Counted from the stretch's first letter, positions 30,812-42,307 are shown. The stretch: 64,000 bases of DNA from Blepharisma stoltei (GCA_914767885.1 CAJZBQ010000039.1:124001-188000); one strand, 5' to 3'. Translations and numbers: made by a program. Notes: generated by a model from the letters alone, not told the origin.

Positions 30812-32287
30812 ATGTTTCTCTTTCTGCCTTTAGCTTTCGCAAGAATATCGATAGATATTCATCCAAAGCCCCAAAATAAACTGGAATATCTTTCAACCAT
30901 CAAACATAGTTCATTAAAAAGGCTCTCTCTAATCTCCTCAGATTCTCCCATATCATCAACCATCACAAACTTCTTCAATGCTCAATACTTTGGAACTATA
31001 AAAATCGGAAGTCCACCACAAAATTTTAGCGTTGTTTTTGATACTGGCAGTTCTTGGATTTGGGTTACAGAAAAAAACTGTACAGCTTGCCATTCCGCTA
31101 AAAACCAATTTGACAAGTCATTATCGTCGACTTATAAAACTAATAATATCACACATAGTCTCTATTATCCCTTATAAGCTATATTTTCCAAAAAATATAA
31201 ATAATTAACTAATAATAAAATCTATTAAATTAAGTATATTTAATTAGAATAAATAAAAGCATTCCTATTGGACTAGTTATTATACTATTTATTATATGAA
31301 ATAGTATAGCAGTTCTCAATAGGAATGCTTCTATTCATTTTATTCACTATATATATGCAAGGCTATGCAAGAGGAAAAGTAAGTTTTGAGACCATTGGCA
31401 TTGGTGATGGATATCCCACATCTGTTAAAAACCAAAGCTTTCTATTGGTTAGTGCCGAAAAAGACATGGACGGCTTTGAAGCTGATGGAATTTTAGGGCT
31501 AGGATTTGATAGGGCAGAAGACGGGGCAAAAACGATTATGAGTACTCTAAAGGAACAAGGAAAAATAAAAAACGCAACTTTTGCTATTTTTCTTAATGAT
31601 AATAATTTCAAGGATTTTGAAGCCAAGCCTTTATCAAATATGATAATTGATGGATACGATTTAGCAAAATACTCAACAGAAAAACAGTTCACTTATATAA
31701 ATTTAATTCAGGATAGAGGACATTGGGAAATTCCATGTGAGTCTGTAGCTATTGGAAAATATAAGCTAACTAAAAAAGCAGCATCAGCGATAGTTGATAC
31801 AGGGACATCTTTAATTATTGGCCCAGCTTCAGATGTCTCTAAGCTTGAGTTTTATTTTTCACTTTATTATGACTGCTTTGCAACGCTCAGTTGGTTTATA
31901 TGCAAATGCAAGCCTACCTCACCTTATCCAGACCTTAACTTCAGCTTGAAAGGAAAGAAATATAAAGTTACACCTAATGAGTATTTACTTGATATAGAAT
32001 ATGAAGGATATTGTGCTTTGCTAGTTATGGGAGCTTATATTGACTTTTGGCTGCTTGGAGATGTATTTATAAGAAATTATTATGTGAATTTTGATATGGA
32101 CCAAAAAAGAATTGGACTTGCTACAGCTGTAAAATCAGTTGTGGAGACTCAAGCATCTTTGCAGTCAAATGTTTGGGTGATTTGGATTTTTATTGCTGCT
32201 GGAATTGGCTTACTAGCTCAAAAAGCTTATAAGACTTATCAGAGAAAAGTCGAAAATTTAGAGCTGGGAGATAAAATTTTAGCTTAA
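30812..32287 (+). CDS. Pepsin-like aspartic protease, membrane-anchored, split by an IES
   Basis: Segments 30812-31167 and 31354-32287 give 429 residues. Signal peptide MFLFLPLAFA, short propeptide, then first active-site motif VVFDTGSSWIWV with a following Cys pair (NCTAC), GYARGKVSFETI flap region, ADGILGLGF, second active-site motif AIVDTGTSLIIGP, and Cys-rich C-lobe. The C-terminus has a hydrophobic segment (VWVIWIFIAAGIGLLA) and a short cytoplasmic tail, so type I membrane topology in lysosome/phagosome or surface is inferred. The join within LYY/MQGYARG matches the tandem paralogue downstream. The TA choice within the TATATATA run is ambiguous. Confidence 0.95.
31166..31351. mobile_element. 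IES (186 bp) with an internal hairpin
   Basis: TA at 31166-31167 and 31352-31353 (or a neighbouring TA in the TATATATA run). The 3' half is an inverted repeat, about 31257-31332: AAGCATTCCTATTG...CAATAGGAATGCTT with paired ATACTATTT/AAATAGTAT inside. Confidence 0.85.
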
Positions 32288-32503
32288 ATTATAGATTTGA
32301 ATTATATAGATTTTTAATTATATAGATTCTATCATTTTTAATATTTTTTTCTACTCATTTTACATTTATAAGGAAAATTTTATAAGTTTCTCTATAAAAA
32401 TCATGCTAAAAAAAAATTTACTGTTACCAAATTCTATTAAAAATACCTATTTACCTATATAAAGATATTGATATTGCTGATAAAGTATAAAATACTGTTA
32501 TAA

Positions 32504-35196
32504 ATGTATTGGACATTTTTACTGCTACCTCTAGCATTAGCATCAATTTCCATAAACATCCAAAAGCGGCCTCAAACCAAGCTTGAGTTTAAAGAATCCA
32601 TGAATAAATTTCTTCTTTCTAGGCCAAGCTTTACTGAAGCTTCTTCAGCCTCCTCTATAATAACAAACTACCTAAATTCCCAGTACTATGGGGTAGTCTA
32701 TATAGGGACCCCGCCTCAAATGTTCGCCCTTATGTTTGATACAGGCAGTCCTTGGCTTTATATAGTCGAAAGAGGCTGCTATGAATGCCACTACGCCTTA
32801 TGGTATTTCGACAAGTCTGCATCTACTACTTATGAAACTAACAATGTCCCATATGAACTTATCTATGGAATGGGCTATGCAAGTGGAATTATCAGCTATG
32901 ATTCTGTCTCTATAGGGGATATTGATACAATAGAGGCGAAAAATCAGACTTTTTTACTATTATTTTTTAAATGAGATTAGTTATAAGCATTTTGAAATAA
33001 AATGGTGTGATACTAATGGAAATTGGCCCCTTAGGCGCATATGCCGCTTTTCGAGTAGTGCTTCGGACTCTGGGGAGGACTTTTCGAATAGGAAGTTTTT
33101 GTTCTACCCAAAGGTTTCCCTGTCTCTGCCAGATGGGTTATGCAGGCTTTGCCTATCACATTGGTCTCTTCTCATTTGAGCCATTGAGCACCTCACAGAC
33201 AGTAGCTCTGCCCTAGTGAGCTAATCCCTTGCACAGGTTTTTCAGATCAGAAATCCAAAAGGTTGCCCTTTTGATCAAGGTGGCGACTGTTAGTGGGTTA
33301 AACACTCATGGCTATCACAAACTTTATCTTTAACTTATCAGCATTTTATATGATTTTTATAAGGAAATTTAAGGAAAATCATATAGTTAATTATGAAAGA
33401 GATTTTGGAGGCCTTGTAGCTGACGGAATATTAGGCCTAAGTTTAGGTGGTGACGGCTATGACACTTTTATAACAACTTTAAAAAATCAAGGAAAAATCC
33501 AAAATGCGTCATTTTCTGTATACCTTAATGACAACCAATTTAGCTATGAAGAAGCTTCACCTGTATCTAACCTAATAATTGACGGATATGACCTCAAAAA
33601 ATACTCAACAGAAGAACAGTTTACTTATATCAACTTAATAGGGGACAGAGGCCACTGGGAAATCTCCTGCGACTCTATTTGACTTGATAAGTACCAAATC
33701 ATGACCAAAAGCAGGTCAGCCATTGTAGACACTGGGACAACTTTAATTATTGGCCCTTATGTAGAGGTCAGTAAAATAGAGAGTTATTTTTCAAGATTTT
33801 ACGGCTGCTTTTTGGATTATGATGGCTTTTTCTGGTGTGACTGTGAATCTGTCAGAGGATACCCTGACATTCGGCTCGTTTTGGACGGAAAAAATTTCAC
33901 GATCAGCAAAGATCAATATTTGGCAGATTTAGATGGGTCTGGGTATTGCAATTTGCTTGTGGTAGGGATGCCTATCGACTTATGGATACTTGGAGATGTG
34001 TTTATTAGGAAATATTATGTCAATTTTGATATGGATAATAAACAAATCGGCCTTGCTGAAGCAGTAAAGTCTTCAATTTCAAGTGAAGAGTATGAAACAA
34101 TTGAAGAGCCAGTCGAAGAATCAAACTTTTTAGCTATTGAAATGATTAAATTAAGATTAAGATTCGCAGTTCGCTCAGGGTCGGGGATTTCCATCCCTAC
34201 ACGTTCATCCCTCCCGAGGAGGCTTGACGGACACCCTCCCTGCTGCTGCAAACAGGGGATTCGCGCACCAGTCTTGACTTCCATGGCTCCTGGAGTCTAA
34301 GGGCCAACCACTTGGGTCGAAACTCCCAGTTTCTCGTTAGGCAAATACCGTCTTCCAGGGTTTGAGGGTCATATTGCCCGTCAGACATTGGCCGACCTTG
34401 CCCTTTCCAATGGTTACTCTGAGGAAAAACTCTCAGTCCAAAGGATTAGCTCCCTGAGGCCCGAGGACTTAGTCTTAGTCTTAGTTAAATTTATAGAGTA
34501 GCTCCCGGCCAGGACCGAAGGTCCTTTTTTCCGCCTTTTGGACGCCTCGCTTGCTTTCCTTGCCCTGCTCCCAGTGTGTACCTAAGTGCCACAGGCTACC
34601 ACTCAGCTCCTTCCGGTCATGGGGCTTGGTCATGTTATCCCCGGAAGTAGGCGGACTGGGCCACCCGTGCTTCATGTCGCCAGACTAGGGTTAGAGCTAA
34701 GGATTAAACTCCTTAGCTCTTGTCGGCTCCTGCCATGCCCTCCAAATTGGCACTAGAGGTCCCTAGAGGAAAAACCCTTTTTGCCCCATGTCCTATCGGG
34801 ACGACCCTAGGATCGTCGTTGCTGGACTGGGATGGGCGGATTGGCTTCAGGCCGCAGCAAGGTCCCCAATCTCGCCTCAGTTCCGGGAGAGGACGGGTCG
34901 GTGTCGTCGCCATTTTATTTGTGTGTCCCTGAGGCCCGAGGAAAACCCAGCCATACACACATAAAGGATTACCGACCCCTTTCCGCCTAAATCTCCATCA
35001 CTGGGCCGTTGCCTACTGGTGTTGAAGAAATAGGGTCGAAAGGTCGGGTGGCATGTCAACACCATTTTTATGTATATCTATTAAAATGATAATTATTGGG
35101 ATTATTGCTATAATCTGCTGGAAAATCTATACAAGTTATAGGAAGAAAACTGTCTTGCATGACAGCCAGGAGTTAAATACTAATCTTTTAGCATAA
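32504..35196 (+). CDS. Pepsin-like aspartic protease, tandem paralogue, split by two IESs
   Basis: Segments 32504-32959, 33386-34136 and 35081-35196 give 440 residues. Signal peptide MYWTFLLLPLALA, first motif ALMFDTGSPWLYI (the usual Ser after DTGS is Pro), GMGYASGIISYDSV, VADGILGLSL, WEISCDSIWLDKY (Trp by TGA) and second motif AIVDTGTTLIIGP. The last exon supplies the transmembrane segment MIIIGIIAIICWKIY and a basic/acidic tail ending NTNLLA. Aligns end to end with the gene at 30812, yet the two genes share no IES position. Confidence 0.93.
32958..33383. mobile_element. IES (426 bp) carrying a family-3 GC-rich element
   Basis: TA at 32958-32959 and 33384-33385; joins NQTFLL to VNYERDFGG, matching the paralogue's NQSFLLVSAEKD. 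The core, about 33010-33300, is the dispersed repeat also at 16560, 45380 and 47350. Around it, TTATAAGCATTTT (about 32983) and TTATCAGCATTTT (about 33335) may be a diverged target-site duplication. Confidence 0.85.
34135..35078 (-). mobile_element. Long GC-rich retroelement-like IES (944 bp) with diverged target-site duplication
   Basis: TA at 34135-34136 and 35079-35080. Flanks CTATTGAAATGATTA (34134) and CTATTAAAATGATAA (35078) look like a slightly diverged duplication containing the excision TA. Reversed, it starts ATACATAAAAATGGTG, like the head at 37066, and ends in TTAATCTTAATTTAAT, like the SINE tails. Its distal part is homologous to 54170-54290 (GTAGGGATGGAAAT, CATGGAAGTCAA, GAGGGTGTC blocks). 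No long coding frame. Confidence 0.85.
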
Positions 35197-35322
35197 TAGC
35201 CCTTATTCTTAACTCAATATACCCTAATCTTATATTATCCCATAATATCAGCATTTTTAAAAAATTATTTTCCCCATAAAAATTCACCCTATTTTTCTAT
35301 ATATTTTATATTAAAATTCCTA

Positions 35323-36935
35323 TTAAGAATTTAAGTCATAATCTTCAGGACTATAATATTCTGACAGCAACCTATAAAGATAGCTTGGGTTATGCCCACC
35401 TACATCAGTTATATATAACGAAATTAAATCAGGCGGAATATAATCAAATGCAGGGACACTAATGGTCAAATATTTCGATTCTTCAGCCCCAGGCAAACAG
35501 CTAACTAATGCGGGTGATAGACTGTCATTAAAAGTGTCCTGGTCGAATGGGTAAAGTGGAGACAGTTTATAAAGCCCACAAGTGACCAAAATTGGCACAG
35601 AATGGGCTTGGGCTGCTAGACAGACGCCATAACACCCTGATTTTGTAATTAGTCCACCATTTGCCATAAGTGCGTCAGTCCCTATGATTACTTTGTTGAC
35701 CCTGCTCATTAAGGCGAATACTGAATTATCAGCGATAAGGGTTGTGTCGATGCCGTGCTCAGCCAATGTTTTACACATAAGCTGGCCTTGTAGCCCAGGG
35801 GCGGCTTCAGCTACGAGAACTTCAAATTTTCTGTTTCCTCTGACGTGCGATAAAAAGTTTTCAACTGTTTTTGATTTCCCAAAGGTCAAAATATACCATA
35901 AGAGCCTAATTCTATATAATTATTTTATAAATTTTTTATTATTTATATCAAATTAGAGCATTAGATTCACCAGAGAGCTAATAAAAATATCTAAATTTAA
36001 TTTAGCATATTTAGATTAAGTTGAAGACTTACACCTCTTCAAGCTCATCCGTCCAGTAAAGGGTGTCCGGCTGGCACCAACTCCCTAGCTTTAGGCTCCA
36101 CCAACTAATTGATTCTGAGGCTTCTGGTCTCTGAGGGTCGTGGGGCTAGGACGTTACTACTATTATCGCACTAGGCAACTACTGTCTTAAGGTCTCTAAT
36201 TCGAGTCGAAATAAGACCTCATCTCTTAGATAATGGCTGTTTGCACCTTTCCAGCCCCATATCATGAAGAAAATCCCCATTTTCCCAGATATTATATTTG
36301 CATACGGAGAAAACCTCTTCCTATATATCTTACGGATGCTGTACCTGTGCTACCTCCATCTAGGTATCTCCTAAATGCTTGAGGGAATTTCCCAAGAGAT
36401 CAGGTGGTCGCCTCCGCCACATTAATCTCTTGCAAAAATTTCTAAATACTATAACTTCGTTAGAGTGTATATGCTGAGTTGCCTGCTCAGCAATTCTTTC
36501 CATATGTGCTTCAAGCTCATCTAACAGTTCCTGCACATCCTGAAGGATTCTTTTTTTCATTTCTTTGAGTCCTGCTGACTCTTGGGTGCTATCAGTGCCC
36601 TTTATTAAGGTTTTTAAAGTACTTCGGCGCTGCTTTAATTGTAGAGGGGAAGTATCGAGCTTGATATGGCTGCATTCTTCACGAATTATGTGTAAGGCAC
36701 GGCGGACTATGTTAACTAAAGCGATTTCAAGCGGCTTAAATTGGACTAGTTTACGGCCAAATCGTGTTAAGAGGCGAATTAGGGACCGAACGTCTTCTTC
36801 TTTATTGAACTTGTGCTCCTTGATTAGCGAAAGAACGAATTTTGCAGTTTTTTCTGAAATTTCTGAGGTGCCGCCTGATTCATCACGCTTGAGAAAGCGA
36901 ATAAAGTTGTCAAACCGAATAGGAAGTCCGTCCAT
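35323..36935 (-). CDS. EIF2B2: Translation initiation factor eIF2B subunit beta, split by an IES
   Basis: Regulatory-core subunit of the eIF2 guanine nucleotide exchange factor. Segments 36935-36452 and 35891-35323 give 350 residues, essentially the length of human eIF2B-beta (351). N-terminal helical domain (GRKLVQFKPLEIALVNIVRR, HIIREECSHI) and Rossmann-like domain: HSNEV/ILTFGKSKTVENFL spans the join, then VLVAEAAPGLQG, ALMSRVNKVIIGTDALMANGG, FDYIPPDLISLYITDVGG and PSYLYRLLSEYY. The join lies inside the most conserved block, so it is certain. Divergent from the 5'-nucleotidase gene across a repeat-bearing gap. Confidence 0.97.
35892..36451. mobile_element. IES (560 bp) with GC-richer core in EIF2B2
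   Basis: TA at 35892-35893 and 36452-36453; joins SNEV to ILTFGKSK. 36030-36240 is GC-rich, non-coding, and 35900-36020 AT-rich. Core not matched to another copy in the window. Confidence 0.85.
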
Positions 36936-38151
36936 TTATAAAAATTTAGATTTATGCGTAATGTATAGGAGATTATTAGCATAGAAAAGAAAAATAATTT
37001 TATTTCATTGGTATGATCTATAAAAGCAGATATATATTTACAGTTTTTAATATATAAAAAAATAATATACATAAAATGGCGTATGGCGACCGACCCGTCC
37101 TCCCAGTGACGGTAACCCGTGTATATCTGGGCATGGCTTTCAGGAGAAGCGACTTAGCCCAGCAGTATCTGGACCCTGGTGACGACCGGGGACGAACACA
37201 GACCCGCTGATCGGGGCCAGATCCTAGGGCACTTAGTAGCATCTCCTTTTTCCAGCAGCGCCCAAGCCAGTGGGTGCCCGAAATGGAGCAGGACGACTTA
37301 CCTGCTCAAGCTGCTACTGTGGTCTGCCCCGAATCGCGGAAGCGGTTGAGGATTTTCTCAAGCGGATAAGCTGGGAAAAGGGGAGGCAGATTAGACGACT
37401 AAGAAGGCGGTCTCTCCAGTTAAAAGAGTCCTTAAATGGACGATCTGGCCAACCGGAGACAAAGACTGGCGTAACTCGGGGCGAAAGGCTGAGTTGGAAA
37501 TGGTGGTGCTCGACGACGGTCGGCTGACGACCCAATAGGGCAACCACTACCGAGAAAACCAGGGGTTTTGGCCTGGGCTCAGAGAACCAATGATGGGAGT
37601 CCATCCTTTTCGCTCGTGCCAGCACGGCTCCTCACGGAGCGCGGAGGAATGTCACGCATGGAAGAAGGGACCTTAAATACATATCGTTAATTATTATTAT
37701 ATAATATATAAAAAATTGAATATTTACTTGATTAGTCTTTTTAAGATTTAATCAATAGCTGGGCTACAAATGTTTATAAGTAATAAAAGCTAATCTATTA
37801 AAACCCGATAAAGTTATTTAACGTAAGAGTTTCGGCTTGGCTATTTTTGCTAGATAGAAACGTTTCTATATTTATTTTGCAAATTGGCTTAAATATTTTA
37901 TATTAATTAAAATTAATTTTCCAATAACCGCTATACGAATATGATAGTTTCCATAATCTTCAAAAGATAAAAGTAACTTAAAATAGAAATCCTTTAAATT
38001 AGCAGAAAAAATCTCATATTTATTTTATCTAAAAAATTAAAAAAATTCCAAGCTTCTTTGCCTTCAAAATGCATCAATAATAATCATAGTAATTAACTTA
38101 CCAGAAAAAAATCGGCCATAATGAACATTTGGCTGCTGTATATATTCAAAA
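36936..38151. other. Intergenic region holding a retroelement-like insertion
   Basis: The divergent interval between EIF2B2 and the 5'-nucleotidase. The GC-rich insertion occupies 37066-37675; 37676-38151 is AT-rich and would hold the nucleotidase promoter. No gene seen. Confidence 0.6.
37066..37675 (+). mobile_element. GC-rich retroelement-like insertion (about 600 bp), intergenic
   Basis: Head ACATAAAATGGCGTATGGCG resembles 25845 and, in reverse, 35070. It has several ORFs without recognisable product. TAATATATAAAAAA lies just before it (about 37050) and again after it (about 37702), a possible AT-rich target-site duplication. Confidence 0.65.
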
Positions 38152-39447
38152 ATGTCAGCATCTGAGAATGCGAACATCAAAGTCCACAGACGGCCAATTA
38201 TTGCTCCATACAATGACCAAGAAGCTATATTAATCCCTAACCCAGAGGTTTTTCGCAGAAAGCTTCATGATCTCGTCAATGGCGGCAGCCATAACGTCGA
38301 GGTCATTTCTGATTATGATTTCACTCTAAGTCGATTCCGTATAGGCAATCAAAAAGGAAAATCTACTTACCAAGTCGTAGAAGCAGGAGCGCTGTCAGGT
38401 GACAAACTTCAAGAAACCCATGATTTATATAGCTATTATCATCCTATTGAAGTAGATCCTCATATACCTCACGACGAAAAAGAAAGACTTATGCATGAGT
38501 GATGGGATAAAAGCAATGAAATCATTTTGTCTGTTGATATCCACAGAAGCATGCTCTATGATTTCATAATGGACTCAAATTTGCATTTGAGGCATGGAGT
38601 ATGATATAATTAAAGGATTTTAGGAATAAATGGTCATAAATACAGTAATTTTTTAAGGAAAATAAGATTTTCACTTGAATAGAAATGGTAAATTTAAGCA
38701 AAAAGCATAGACCGTGTTTTGCATCATTGCGACAGAAACCTTATTCCTTTTACCATTATTTCTGCAGGATGTGGAAATATCATTGAAGTCTCCTTACTCC
38801 GCCTTTAAGAGCAACCAAAGTCATTGAAAAAAACTATTTTTGGAAAATCCAGAGCCACTAACATTCAATTTTTTTATATAAAATATTTTATATATATTAA
38901 AATGTGATAACGAGATCTCTAGGCAAATTTATTGAATTTTAAACATTTAATTCTTAAAATAAAATTTTATAGCTTTTATTTTGTTTTTTTTTGGATTTTT
39001 TTTAAAATCATTTTGATATAAAAAAGGTTAGAAGAATACTTAGAGCATGAAAAACTTGAAATTCATTCAAATTTTATGATTGGTGACTGTGAAGGAAGAT
39101 ACACACACTGGTCTGAGCCTGCTTTAAGAACCCTCAACAAGAATTTAGTCCTGCGAGACCGTCCTGTGAAGCCAAACATTATTTTGTTAGGAGACATGAT
39201 ATCTGACATAAAAATGATAGAGCACGCTACCTACAATGACGCCTTAAAGATAGGATTTTTAAACGAGCCAAGCAGTTATGTTCTTGACGCTTATAAAGAA
39301 GCTTATGATATCCTTATCTTAAATGATGGCAATATGAGCTTAATCGAGCTGATTCTATCATTGGTAACTGGTGAAGCCTTCAATATTGACGATTATCCTT
39401 CTTTACAAGCCCTTAAAGATTACTTGCCTAGTTTAGTTAGAAATTAG
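38152..39447 (+). CDS. NT5C3: Cytosolic 5'-nucleotidase III (pyrimidine 5'-nucleotidase), split by two IESs
   Basis: HAD-superfamily enzyme hydrolysing pyrimidine mononucleotides (and m7GMP in the B form). Segments 38152-38601, 38710-38796 and 39031-39447 give 317 residues. HAD motif I VISDYDFTLSRF, where family nucleophile Asp and Asp+2 are both present; YYHPIEVDPHIPHDEKERLMHEWW (Trp by TGA) is the family cap block. FTIISAGCGNIIEV carries motif II Ser, and NIILLGDMISDIKM motif III/IV acidic residues. Both IES joins (RHGV/DRVLHHCDRN and IEVSL/EEYLEHEK) restore conserved blocks. Confidence 0.96.
38600..38707. other. IES (108 bp) in NT5C3
   Basis: TA at 38600-38601 and 38708-38709; GTA joins GAC in phase. 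AT-rich, no repeat recognised. Confidence 0.9.
38795..39028. mobile_element. Degenerate MITE-type IES (234 bp) in NT5C3
   Basis: TA at 38795-38796 and 39029-39030. The left end CTCCGCCTTTAAGAGCAACC, then AAAGTCATTGAAAAAA, follows the MITE terminus pattern; the right end is decayed and AT-rich. Confidence 0.8.
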
Positions 39448-39469
39448 TTAATTCTCATTTTATTAAATA

Positions 39470-40126
39470 ATGGATTATGAAGGAAAGAGATTTTCCATGT
39501 CTTCCTGTGGGTATCGAAGGAGAGGAAATCATAGGCAAATTAAATTAAGCGAAATTCTTGATACAAATTCAAATGCGTCCAAGGAATATGATATAGAAAT
39601 TTCCCATAGATGGCGCTGTTTGCCCTTGATTTGCCCATGAGGAAAATTTTTTGGTTTGACCAAACCATATGGTACTGGTCGAACCAAAAAAATTCCCCAG
39701 TGGGCAAATCAAGAGCAAACAGCGCCATCTATGGGAAATTTCTATATAATTAAAAGTTATAGTCCTACTTCTCCTTATAGGGCTGCAGATAATGCAAAAA
39801 TATTTCAGCCTTGTTTTAGTAGAAGTTATAATTATTATTCTCAATTGCCTAGTGCTACCATTTCTATGAAAATCAAACCAGTTACACACAGAAGACATAA
39901 AAGTGATATAGGGGCTATTGAGAAAAAAGAAGAAAATAATAGGCCGAAATCAAGCTTAAAGCTAGATGATATAATCAAAGCAGAAAAATATGGGACAAAA
40001 ATTACTGGAAAATTCGTGAGGATACAGCTAGGAAAATCAACCCCAACCCCTGCACCTAGTAAAAAAGATAGTCGGCCTAAAACTTCTTATATAGCTCGAA
40101 TCCCTATTGTGCACTATGAAAAATAA
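39470..40126 (+). CDS. Hypothetical basic protein, split by a palindromic IES
   Basis: Segments 39470-39595 and 39749-40126 give 167 residues. Ser/Tyr/Pro-rich and basic; HRRHKSDIGAIEKKEENNRPKSSLKL and TPTPAPSKKDSRPK-like stretches suggest disordered regions with phosphorylation sites. The frame joins EYDI to IKSYSPTSPYRA in phase after the perfect palindrome is removed. No domain recognised. Start is 23 bp after the nucleotidase stop. Confidence 0.7.
39594..39746. mobile_element. Perfect-palindrome MITE as IES (153 bp)
   Basis: TA at 39594-39595 and 39747-39748. Arms of about 70 bp (TATAGAAATTTCCC, ATAGATGGCGCTGTTTGC, GCAAATCAAG, GGTTTGACCA against their inverse) around a centre near 39668. 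Termini and the ATGGCGC block match the intergenic element at 7007. Confidence 0.92.
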
Positions 40127-40329
40127 ATAAACTTGGCTTGTTTTCATATAAAACTTCCATCTTTCTCTTAATCCCAAAACTTCACCCATTATTTCAATAA
40201 GATTATACCTTTAAAATTTTATTTAAAAATTAATTACCATAAAAATTATTCCTATTAATAATATCCTGCCTTACACGCATTATTTTTAATTCATGTTTAT
40301 TTTTAGTAAATATTGGTTGACTATATAAT

Positions 40330-41484
40330 ATGGGGTCATGTATTACTAAAACTGCAAACGTTGAAGACGGTCTCCCTCCTATCCCATTCCCTGACTTTTC
40401 TTATCTCAGGCGAGCCAAAAAGAGCGTCCTTACAATCAAAAATAAGTCAGTCCAGAAAGAGCATGTCAGAGGTCTGGTAGAAATAAGAAATGATGCTGGG
40501 ATAGGACTAACGTCATTGCAAAAGATAATTCTGGTAGGCGGAACTGATGAATCGGCTCAGCTAACAAGCAGAGTTGTGCAGCTAGATCCAGTAAACTCAA
40601 TTTACCACTATATTCAAGATTTACCAGTTCCGGCGAAAAAAGGGTTTATTCAGGAATTTGAAGGCTGGCTTTATTATGTGGGAGGATTGGTAAAAAATCC
40701 AGACGTCGAGTCACCACACAATTTTATTCCAAGCCCACTGATGAGGCTCAACTTAGCTTCTTCTCATTGGGAAGTCCTAGAAACAGCCCAAGAAACAAGG
40801 GCTGATGGAGAAAAAACAATTAATTACAGAAATTTGTACCAGCCAGGTACTTTTATTCACGGAAGCAAGATGTATTTGGTAGGAGGACAGGTCATAAATC
40901 CTGACACCAATGAAGCTGTGCCAAATAAGAAAATTTATTCAATAGACTTATATTTTTCTGCTAAATTTTTTTAAACTCCAATATATATCTATTTCCTATT
41001 TTTTATGCAAAATTATCTACATATCTTCAAATAATCTAAATAATTTATCTTTAATTTATTACAATCCCCTGATTTAATTCTACTTGACGAAGACGTGAAG
41101 TTAAAAATGCACGCAAATCACCCTATTTGTGTCCTAAACAAAAATGACAGCGTCGTCCAAATTTTCGGTGGCAAAACTTCTGATATGAGGCTATTCCGAA
41201 ACAATTTTGAAGTAAATTTAGACACCAAAGAAATCAAAGAAACCCAGCCGTTTCCATTCTTTGTAAAGGAGCACTACCCACCAATATACCAAAAAGAATA
41301 TACAATAATAATATCATTCCCTAAAATCGCTGTACAGAGGGTAGGATACCATGACTGGAAAGTATTTGACTTTAAGAGAGAAGACGAGGTTCAAAAAAAC
41401 CAAGAATACTTAAAAGCTGTAGGAAAAGGGCTAGAAGAAAGAAAAGAACCAGAAAGGCATAATATCAACACAAAAAGTCCTTAA
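40330..41484 (+). CDS. Kelch-repeat-like protein with N-terminal acylation motif, split by an IES
   Basis: Segments 40330-40950 and 41062-41484 give 347 residues. MGSCITK fits N-myristoylation with adjacent palmitoylation. Kelch-type blades: KIILVGGTDESAQLTSRVVQLD, WLYYVGGLVKNPD, KMYLVGGQVINPDTNEAVPNKKIYSIDL and VVQIFGGKTSDMRLFRNN, each with the diagnostic Gly-Gly after hydrophobic strands. The C-terminal tail is charged helix. Probably a membrane-tethered beta-propeller adaptor; partner unknown. The IES joins SIDL to QSPDLILLDEDVK in phase. Confidence 0.85.
40949..41059. other. IES (111 bp) in the kelch gene
   Basis: TA at 40949-40950 and 41060-41061; TTA joins CAA TCC in phase. Strongly AT-rich. 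Confidence 0.85.
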
Positions 41485-41686
41485 GATCAGTAAGTAGATT
41501 ACAATTTGTTATTCTTGCATTATATGCAACCGTCTGAAGGTCTTTGCAAGAGTCGCTTCTTGAATAAATGGTCTTTGTCTAGCATAGGCATGCAAGTGAA
41601 ATTGTAATCGTAATGTCTTTATATAAATATTTTTTAGGAAAATTGTTTCCTATGCTATTTTTATCAAAATAAATAGTTAAGACCTA

Positions 41687-42307
41687 TTATTGCTTATAAT
41701 AGACAAGATCTGCTTGTTTGTTCCCATCCCGTTTCGGCAGGACATATTTTGGGATATTTTTATTTGTGTAGAGCCCTAATGGTGCGATTCTTTCTGAATC
41801 CAAAGGAATAAGCTCATCAAAGCAATTATCCCACCCTTCAAAATGCACATAAATAGCTGGGTTATTATTTCCTTTAATTGCGCATTTAATAATCCCTACA
41901 CACCAAATTCCTTCCAAATCCCTGACATCGATTTTCATCCCAATTTCTGCCCTTCTCAGTCTTTTGGATTTTTTATTAATTTCTACTTCATTTCTCCTAT
42001 TTTTTCATTTTTCCAGGTCAGTTTTCCCAATTTCTTCTTCTATTATTTGGTCAAAGGAAAACGACGGATAAAGATTAGCATTTCTCACAAATCGGTCACA
42101 TTTAGGGCACTCTGCGCTATATAATAAATATTGCGCTATACAAGGCTCACAAAAAGAATGGCCACATCTTAAGGTAGAACTAAGGGAAATCACGTCGTTA
42201 CAAATTGCGCAAAAAATATAGGGTTTACGTTTTTTTATAGGAGCTTTGGAGGAGTCTTCAGATCTTGGTCTTTTACAAGAAATAAAATCAAAAAGCTTTT
42301 TGAGCAT
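41687..42307 (-). CDS. RING finger protein with C-terminal Tudor/chromo-barrel-like domain
   Basis: 206 residues with one TGA=Trp (EKWKNRRNEVE). After a basic N-terminus (APIKKRKPY) a C3HC4 RING: CAICNDVIS, LRCGHSFCEPCI, then CPKC, all eight ligands present, so probable ubiquitin E3. The C-terminal domain, WCVGIIKCAIKGNNNPAIYVHFEGWDNCFDE split here as strand blocks WCVGII, IYVHFEGWDNCFDELI and ERIAPLGLY, resembles a chromo-barrel/MBT-like fold of the Tudor-knot type that reads histone methyl marks. The combination suggests a chromatin-linked ligase; that function is inference. Confidence 0.85.

Noticed and set aside
34720-35065. ORFs of 60-80 codons in the GC-rich interval
   Set aside because: Overlapping frames on both strands, no coding character, inside an element removed as IES.
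37270-37625. ORFs of 85 and 103 codons on opposite strands
   Set aside because: Mutual shadows within a GC-rich repeat; no family resemblance.
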